Of a stretch of DNA of 10,820 bases, positions 1 through 6,500 are shown one piece after another; the first letter of the stretch is position 1; each line of letters starts with the position of its first letter. The position numbers and the translations under genes were made by a program. This stretch comes from Phoronis pallida (Eukaryota > Phoronida > Phoronidae), in assembly GCA_028565715.1 (NCBI GenBank), contig JAOXYC010224905.1, positions 1 to 10,820 on the forward strand, given 5' to 3'. The notes beneath the pieces are model-generated. The model saw nothing but the letters and a program-made list of their open reading frames with translations, searched no databases and was not told the DNA's origin.

Positions 1-371
1 AGGTATTTCACGAGTCGTTGACCCTTCTGCACTAGCTAGTTCGCTATTCTTGTGCCGGTCATTCATCATTTTGTATTTTTTGTACATTGTATGTACGATT
101 GTGTATTTATACGCACCCTTCTCTGGATTGTTCATTCTGTAGTAAAGCTTGAAAATGGTGGACGTATACACCGAAACATGTCGCAACTAAAAACTTTGTT
201 GTTTTTGTACGCATACTAATTATAGGTAGTAAAAATTTGATAAAATAGCTTGGAAATTAAGAAAAGATTACACACAAGGCATCATGGTTTTTTGATTATT
301 TAAAATTGCAAAATGTGCGACTGTTCGATTATTTTGGACAAATGGTTATTAAGTTTATTCTTAATTTACAG
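1..371 (+). other. 3' part of an upstream SSRP1 intron
   Basis: This is non-coding, AT-rich sequence that ends in a pyrimidine-biased stretch and the acceptor TTTACAG at 365-371. It must be intronic because the first exon begins mid-codon and the SSRP1 N-terminus is absent. I recognise no coding block in it. The only structured piece is a short stem-loop at 157-172 followed by CGAAAC (see the separate entry). Confidence 0.85.
148..183 (+). other. Short hairpin followed by CGAAACATGTCG, possible retroelement-tail relic
   Basis: Seen: GGTG (157-160) can pair with CACC (169-172) across an 8-nt loop, preceded by CTTGAAAAT and followed by GAAACATGTCG. From memory, a layout of TGAARAAG, small hairpin, then CGAAACRTYG recurs near the ends of some animal retroelements, including Penelope-like ones. 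No coding remnant accompanies it, so the assignment is a guess. It lacks the CTGATGA box needed for a hammerhead ribozyme. Confidence 0.2.
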
Positions 372-500
372 AGAAGACATTCAGGAGAAGTTTGAGGGTA
401 AACTGGCCAAAGAGATGAGTGGTCCAGAATATGAGATCATCAGTCGTATCATGAAGGCATTCGTCAACAGGAAGATCACAGTGCCAGGTTCATTCAAGTC
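372..500 (+). CDS. SSRP1: SSRP1 exon 1 of the window (middle domain)
   Basis: The exon encodes residues 1-42 and two bases of Ser43. It lies between acceptor TTTACAG|A and donor TC|GTGAGT. The peptide starts EDIQEKFEGK and contains MSGPEYE and NRKITVPG, the family's conserved stretch leading into the second PH-like module of the middle domain. Family role: this region helps bind histones and organises FACT. A second AG two bases downstream (372-373) would shift the frame relative to the upstream exon, so 372 is preferred on consensus. The upstream exon that would prove the phase is not in the window. Confidence 0.95.
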
Positions 501-3500
501 GTGAGTACTGTTGAACTTCTCATAGGAACTCTTTTTAGAGCGATTGGTTATGTCAAAATTATGCTAAAGTCGCTAGAAAAGGATGAGGCAAACATGTTTT
601 CTGAGGCTAATAGAAACCTAAAAACGTCTCAGGATAGGAATTTGGTAATTTAATAATGCTATAACTTGATATAAACAGTATAAAATCACATATTTATGTA
701 AAAGCTTGGTGCAAGATGCAACCAGTCGAATGAATCTATTTAGCTTTATACAATGTTAATCTCAACAGAAATATTATTAAGTGTATTTTGTATACACTGA
801 TGAACAAACAATGCAAACTTACTCCATAACTAATTGTTTACACCTATCATAAACTGATTCAAGTTGTTATCCATTCAAAAATAAACTTCATCAATTTTCT
901 TATAGGTTAAGCAGTAGTCTCTCTCACAGCCCATCTAAAATGATGGTCTGTTCTTCCTACGCGATAATCGAGTATCGCTAAGTATATGTTGATTACGTCA
1001 CTCCGTTTTAAACACTGTCTCCTACTTTCGGTAAAAAAAACGGAAGACCCCCTGCAATTGATACAGTCCCTCGACCTGAGTCGAAGGGGCTGGTCTTGTC
1101 CAGCGGAAGCCACTGTCTATTGTGTTCTTACTAGGCATCTAATGGTTTCCTGATTATTTACACTATCTAAAACTTATTTAATTGTTTTCTCTCAAAATGA
1201 TCTTCATCAATTTACTTACACGTTTAGTGGAAGCCATTGTATATCGTGTTCGTACAAGGCGTCTAATGGTTTCCTGATTATTTACACTATCTAAAACTTA
1301 TTTAATTGTTTTCTCTCAAAATTATCTTCATCAATTTACTTACAGGTTTAGCGGAAGCCATTGTATATCGTGTTCGTACAAGGCGTCTAATGGTTTCCTC
1401 TACCCGCTGGAGCGAGGGTTTCTCTACGTTCACAAGCCTCCTGTTCACATCCGCTTTGACGAGTGCAGCACCGTCAACTTTGCTCGCGGCGCCACCACTA
1501 CACGGTCGTTTGACTTCGAAGTTGAGACTAAGGCTGGAAATTCTTACACATTCTCAAGTATTGAAAAGTATGAAATGCTTTAAATATTTTTATCACATAA
1601 CTACCATTGTATTCAGTGCCATAACACTATGACATAACAATAATGTATGAATATTGTCAGACATCCAGTTGTAGAAGATATTATATGAAAACGTTACGTT
1701 TTAACAAGTAAGTTCCAGTATTTGACTTAAATTCATATAATATAACAATAATGTGTTATGCACTTCAGGCAAACTTTCAAAATGGGTTACTCAAAACTCC
1801 ACATTTTTTCTTGAATTGGCAATGTTATGTGATAAAATGATTCTTAAATTCATGGGAAGTAATAAACCTTATATTGGATTCGATTTTTCAAATCTCATCT
1901 AATAAAAGGTGTTATTACATCCCATTCATTGTAAGAATCAATATATTAAATAGTATTCATATTTTGTTTTTAAAACAGCATATCATATTTTTAACCCTTA
2001 CTGGGCGAGTGATGTGATTGCTTGATCAGAGACACAAAATACCTCTTGTGCATTCACAGAAGATCTGTTGAGTTCTATCATTCTTTAGCCTTGAAAAACT
2101 GTGTTCAAAGTTACAACCAGTCTAATAAAAAATTGCTTCCATCCAATTGTGTTTGATAGGTTTTAAAGTTAAGTTTTGACAGTTAGCCCTTTTAAAGAAT
2201 TTGAGTGTTTTTTTAACTATAAAATTATTTTCAGGGATGAGTATGGAAAACTATATGACTTTGTGAAAAACAAACATCTGCGTGTGAAGAACATTGGTGG
2301 AAAACTGGTAAGTTGCAGGTTTTGATGTTGTCCCTTGCTGGGTGCCAGAATTTTTTTATAAAAAATGCCTCAAATTGACCATGAGATGAACTGAATGATG
2401 AATTCTTATTTCCCATTTTAAGATATCAACTGAAATAAATTACGGGCCCATTGTTTCAGCCTTTATCACCTTATTTCAAGACTGGCTTTATCACTGTATA
2501 ATCAACCGTTCTATTTGCTTTGGCAGTTTCTTGAATGTTTTTCATTGTCCCGCTTTCATCGAGATCATCAATTATGATATTTCAGATGAAAGGCTTATAT
2601 CAGGTAATTATATGCTCAGGGCTGGCATGGGTTTGGATAGGGAGTTTTTACCCGTTTCAAAATTTGATTCAAAAGTTTATGGAATGGTCTTTGTACTGAT
2701 GTATTAAAAGAGAACTATTTTTTATGGTTGTTTTTAAAGCCATAAACAATTCTATAAGTTTGGTCTTAAGGGAAATCCGATGCATTTTCCGCAATCCATG
2801 GGCAAAGTCCCATTAATTTGTAAAGAAGACCAAATGCTCACAATGTCAGAGTTAATTGACAAGAACTATTTCAAGCCTTACATAATTACATGACTTATGA
2901 TCGCAAACACACACTGACGGTCACATGGACATGGTCTTCAAACTCGGGTCTTGGTCCCAAATACACGGTGACCGTCCCAAAACACAGCTGACAGAACAAA
3001 GCAACATTGCTCGCAGACACAATAGCACGAAAGGCTTACAAGCTGCCAAACACTGTGTCCGTTAGTCGTGTTTGCGGGCTCGTAAGCTAGGTTTCAAGTG
3101 CGTTTTGTCCATGAGTAGTATTTCTTTTGACCCGTAAGCCCTGTTTTTGCTATTTATTGCCCCTATGTATTTGGGACCTTGAGCTATGTTTGAAGGTCTG
3201 TTAGTCTTGTTTATGTGACTGTCGCCATATATTTGCAACTGTAAGCCATGCACTATGTAAGCTTGAATTTAATCTAAACTTCTTTGCCTGCTTTAAAGGA
3301 AAGTTGCTTGACTTGCGGTGATGCTTTTTATACCATTCCTCAGGACCATTAGTTATGTGAAAAACAGAATCCTCACAAAACTCCACCTTTCCAAGAAAAT
3401 CTATATTTTAGTTTCCACTGATTGCTTTATGGACGATGTCTGTGTGATTTTACATAAAGCCATAATATAATTCCTGCCAGCACCCTTTTAGCTGCAACAT

Positions 3501-6500
3501 AAGTATTTTAAAATTTAAAGTCTTCTTCACCCTGTTTTCTAAACATTTACAAATAAGGGTTACAACTCTAAACATGCTTTGGGCAATTTGATACTTCTTG
3601 CTTTAATCAAAGGAATAAGTGTTGACATCTTCCTCCGGTTTATTGAGAATTTTTTTTTGTAACTTCTGTATTTTAGTTTTAACCAAATACTTCTTTTGAT
3701 ATATACAGAAAGCAATTTAATCAGGTATTGAAACCCTTTCCTATCTAAAATTGTTTTAGTATTCCCAAGAGTGATTTACAGAAAAACTAAGAACATTGAA
3801 ATGTAAAGTCATTAGAAAATTTGATGCTTTGCACTGTTTGTGTCCAGGTTTTGGTACAGTTGTCATGAAATAAAATAAACAAGTCTTCAATTTAGTCATT
3901 TAGGAATTTCATACTGTAACGTAAAAGGGAAGTTTTAAAGGTATTTGCAACTATTTCTGAATGTTCTCTAGGAAGGTCTAGAATGTTATCATGATGCAAG
4001 AAAATTAAATTTTAGTGAAAACAAATTTTTGGGAAAAAAATTATTTTTTATATTTTGATCAAATCTGTGATTTCACTGGCACATAATCCATAGCTAAACA
4101 CACTGGAAAAATATGTTTTTTTTCAAATAATTTCAAGATTTGAATTCCAAACAAGAAAATTGCCAAATTTATTAATAGCTGGGATCCCTGCATTAAACAT
4201 ATTTGCCAATTTTCTTGTTTGGAATTCAAATCTTGAAATTATTTGAAAAAAACGTATTTTTTCAATGTGTTGAGCTATGACTTACGTGCCAGTGACATCA
4301 CAGATTTGATCAAAATATCAAAAATATTTTTGTCCAAAATTTTTTTTTCACTAAAATTGATTTTTCTAGCATAATGATAGCATTGTAGACCATCTTAGAG
4401 ACCATTCAAAAATAGTTACAAATACCTTTAAGAATCCACATTTTGAGTCATTAAGTTCAGGCAAAGACCAACGTGATACGAGTAAGACCAATTATAAATA
4501 AAGTATATGTATTGAAGACAACATTGAACTTGCATCTATAAATTTTAAACACACATCATTATTGCAGGATCAGCCGCAGTATGATGACATGATGGACTCT
4601 GACGATGAAGACACTCATGACGCCTATCTGGAGAGAATGAAACGCGAGGGTCAAGAGCGTGATGAGGATGAGGAGGAAGATGAGGACGAATCAGGTCAGT
4701 TGACGGGAAATTAAATAATGTTCAAAAAAGTACCACCAGGTTCAAAATATCTAGGGCCAGGTTAACAAAGAATCTTACACAATTGAATGAACACGATGAC
4801 CTTGAATTAAATTGTGGGCTGTCAGCTTAGCTGGTAGAGAATAAGCCTCAACTTTTCAACTCCACCTGCTACTTGATGATGTGTGTTGGAGTCCAAGGTA
4901 GACTAAGAGCAGTTAAAACTACTTGGACTTTAAGTTTTAAGACTCCACTTAAGTTTTTTAAGCTCTATGCTCTGTTCGTGAGTGAGTGAAAACCTTTCTT
5001 TATGCTACTCGGTATATTACCGAACGGAACCGAAATCTTCCGATCAGTGCGGTACGGTACGCAGACCCTGATGAACCGACGTACCTAAAATTTGCTTGTT
5101 TTTGTCATACTCCCGTAAATTATTCTTCTAACTTACAAATATTTGTGCAATTTTTTTCTAAAATGTTCGTATTCAACTGCGGCATTCAATTAAAATACAT
5201 GTAGTTCTATCTTCGGCTGTTAAGTCTTAGTATAGTGTGATGTCTGTATAAGTAGCAAAAAATGACCGGTCTATTATGATGTACTCTACAACGCGATTTT
5301 ATGAAAAAATTTCAAGTTTGTTGAGAAACTGTTGGTGTTTTTCTTAATCTTGATTTGTAATTTGTACCAAATACCGTACCGTACCGAAGCCCTGTGTACC
5401 TATACTGTACCGTACTGAAACCTTTGTGTACCGTTTCAGCCCTAGTGATTACATATACTGGCTTAAAGCGCTAAAATACGCTCATAAAAATTAGGGGCTG
5501 GGTAGCTTAATTAGTAGACCATATTTCTGGCAAACTGGGAGACTTGAGTTTGATTCCCTGTCAAGTTCCGAATTTTTCTGGGATAAATGGATAGATTCCA
5601 GTTACCAATAGAAGTTTATGTTCAGTGATATCATTTTGAATTCCTTCCCCTCTCCAGCTGATGAAGACTTCAAGCCCCCAGATGAGGGTAGTGATGTGGC
5701 GGAGGAGTTTGATTCTGAGGCGGGTAACGAGTCTAGCGATGAGTCCGGTGGCGAGGGCGAGGGTGGCGAGAAGAAGGAGAAGAAGAAGAAACATAAGACA
5801 AAGACTATCGTAAGTTGGTTAAACAATGAGGATTTGTTTATGACTAAACAATGAGGATTTGTTTATGACAACGAAATTTATATTATTTTTTGACCAGGAA
5901 GTCATTGTGAAAGTATGATAATCGTATGGGGCGGTTGTGGAAATTTTCAACATTTTTTAACATCGTTCTGAAAATGAAGATTTCTTTGACATCAGACTTG
6001 CTTAAATACTGAACCAAAAACTGATTTTTTTCCAAACATTAAAAATGAATGCTTATATTTCAAATAAAAAGAATCTGATAGAACAACATTATTGAATGGG
6101 CTATAAACTGGATAATTCTCTATTTCTCATAGCGTGAGAGAGGACCAAGAAAAGAAAAGAAAGGCAAGAAAAAGAACAAAGACCCCAACATGCCCAAGCG
6201 TCCAATGTCGGCTTACTTCCTTTGGATGAATGATAATCGTGAGCGAATCAAGAAGGAGAACCCCGGCTGTGCTTTCACAGATATCGGCAAGATTGCTGGC
6301 GAGGAATGGAAAACATGCACGGAAAAGGAGGTTTGTTTAATGAGAATGAATTCGGTATCTGTTGTGTTATGTGTTTACTTGTAAAAAGTGATTCTTAAAA
6401 TAAATGGAAAGTTGTACAACCTTGATTGATAGAAATTTTGAAAAATAACATAACAAGACTTTGTAAGTTCTATGTCAAAATTCAATTCAATAAAAAGTTG

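Larger units (their letters stand above)
501..1345 (+). other. SSRP1 intron with triplicated acceptor/exon-start region
   Basis: The 845-bp intron runs from GTGAGT to TTACAG. Its first ~330 bp are plain AT-rich sequence with nothing recognisable. From about 832 to its end it holds two extra copies of the intron-end plus exon-2-start unit, described in separate entries. Confidence 0.9.
832..1399 (+). repeat. Three tandem copies of a 124-bp intron-end/exon-start unit
   Basis: Each unit is about 70 bp of intron end followed by the first 54 bp of exon 2. Copy A spans about 832-1151 and is interrupted, copy B 1152-1275, and copy C 1276-1399; copy C is the functional acceptor and exon start. By eye B and C differ at only about three positions over 124 bp, while A is clearly older. 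The acceptor of copy B reads CAC|G instead of CAG|G, so it is dead. Copy A keeps TATAG|G at 901-906 but runs into the inserted sequence and an in-frame TAA at 979-981. Confidence 0.9.
2308..4567 (+). other. Longest SSRP1 intron, hosting two inverted-repeat structures
   Basis: The 2,260-bp intron runs from GTAAGT to ATTGCAG. It contains an inverted pair of degenerate minisatellites (about 2889-3270) and a ~495-bp palindrome (3935-4431). The stretches 2308-2888, 3271-3934 and 4432-4567 are AT-rich and show no gene, RNA or repeat that I can support. Confidence 0.85.
4695..5657 (+). other. SSRP1 intron with tRNA-like and hAT-like relics
   Basis: The 963-bp intron runs from GTCAGT to CTCCAG. It contains two degenerate tRNA-like segments (about 4816-4875 and 5494-5580) and, between them, GGTACGGTAC-type inverted motifs (5005-5443). 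Each is annotated separately. The remaining sequence has no recognisable feature. Confidence 0.85.

Noticed and set aside
148-190. Possible hammerhead ribozyme because of the hairpin followed by GAAAC.
   Set aside because: The required CTGATGA core before the stem is absent (CTTGAAAAT instead), and stems I and III are not evident.
907-1113. 68-codon minus-strand frame across the insertion.
   Set aside because: Short, no recognisable motif, and its ends coincide with the inserted sequence by chance; no coding signal.
1222-1275. Duplicated exon start considered as a mutually exclusive exon.
   Set aside because: The acceptor is CAC instead of CAG and there is no donor; the copy stops in the middle of the exon.
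5494-5570. Functional tRNA gene.
   Set aside because: Acceptor stem does not pair well and the anticodon arm is degenerate; a SINE or tRNA pseudogene fits better.
5561-5826. Two minus-strand frames opposite exon 5 (one Ser/Pro-rich, one with a hydrophobic start).
   Set aside because: They are the reverse complement of the SSRP1 acidic/lysine-rich exon, whose codon bias leaves the opposite strand open.
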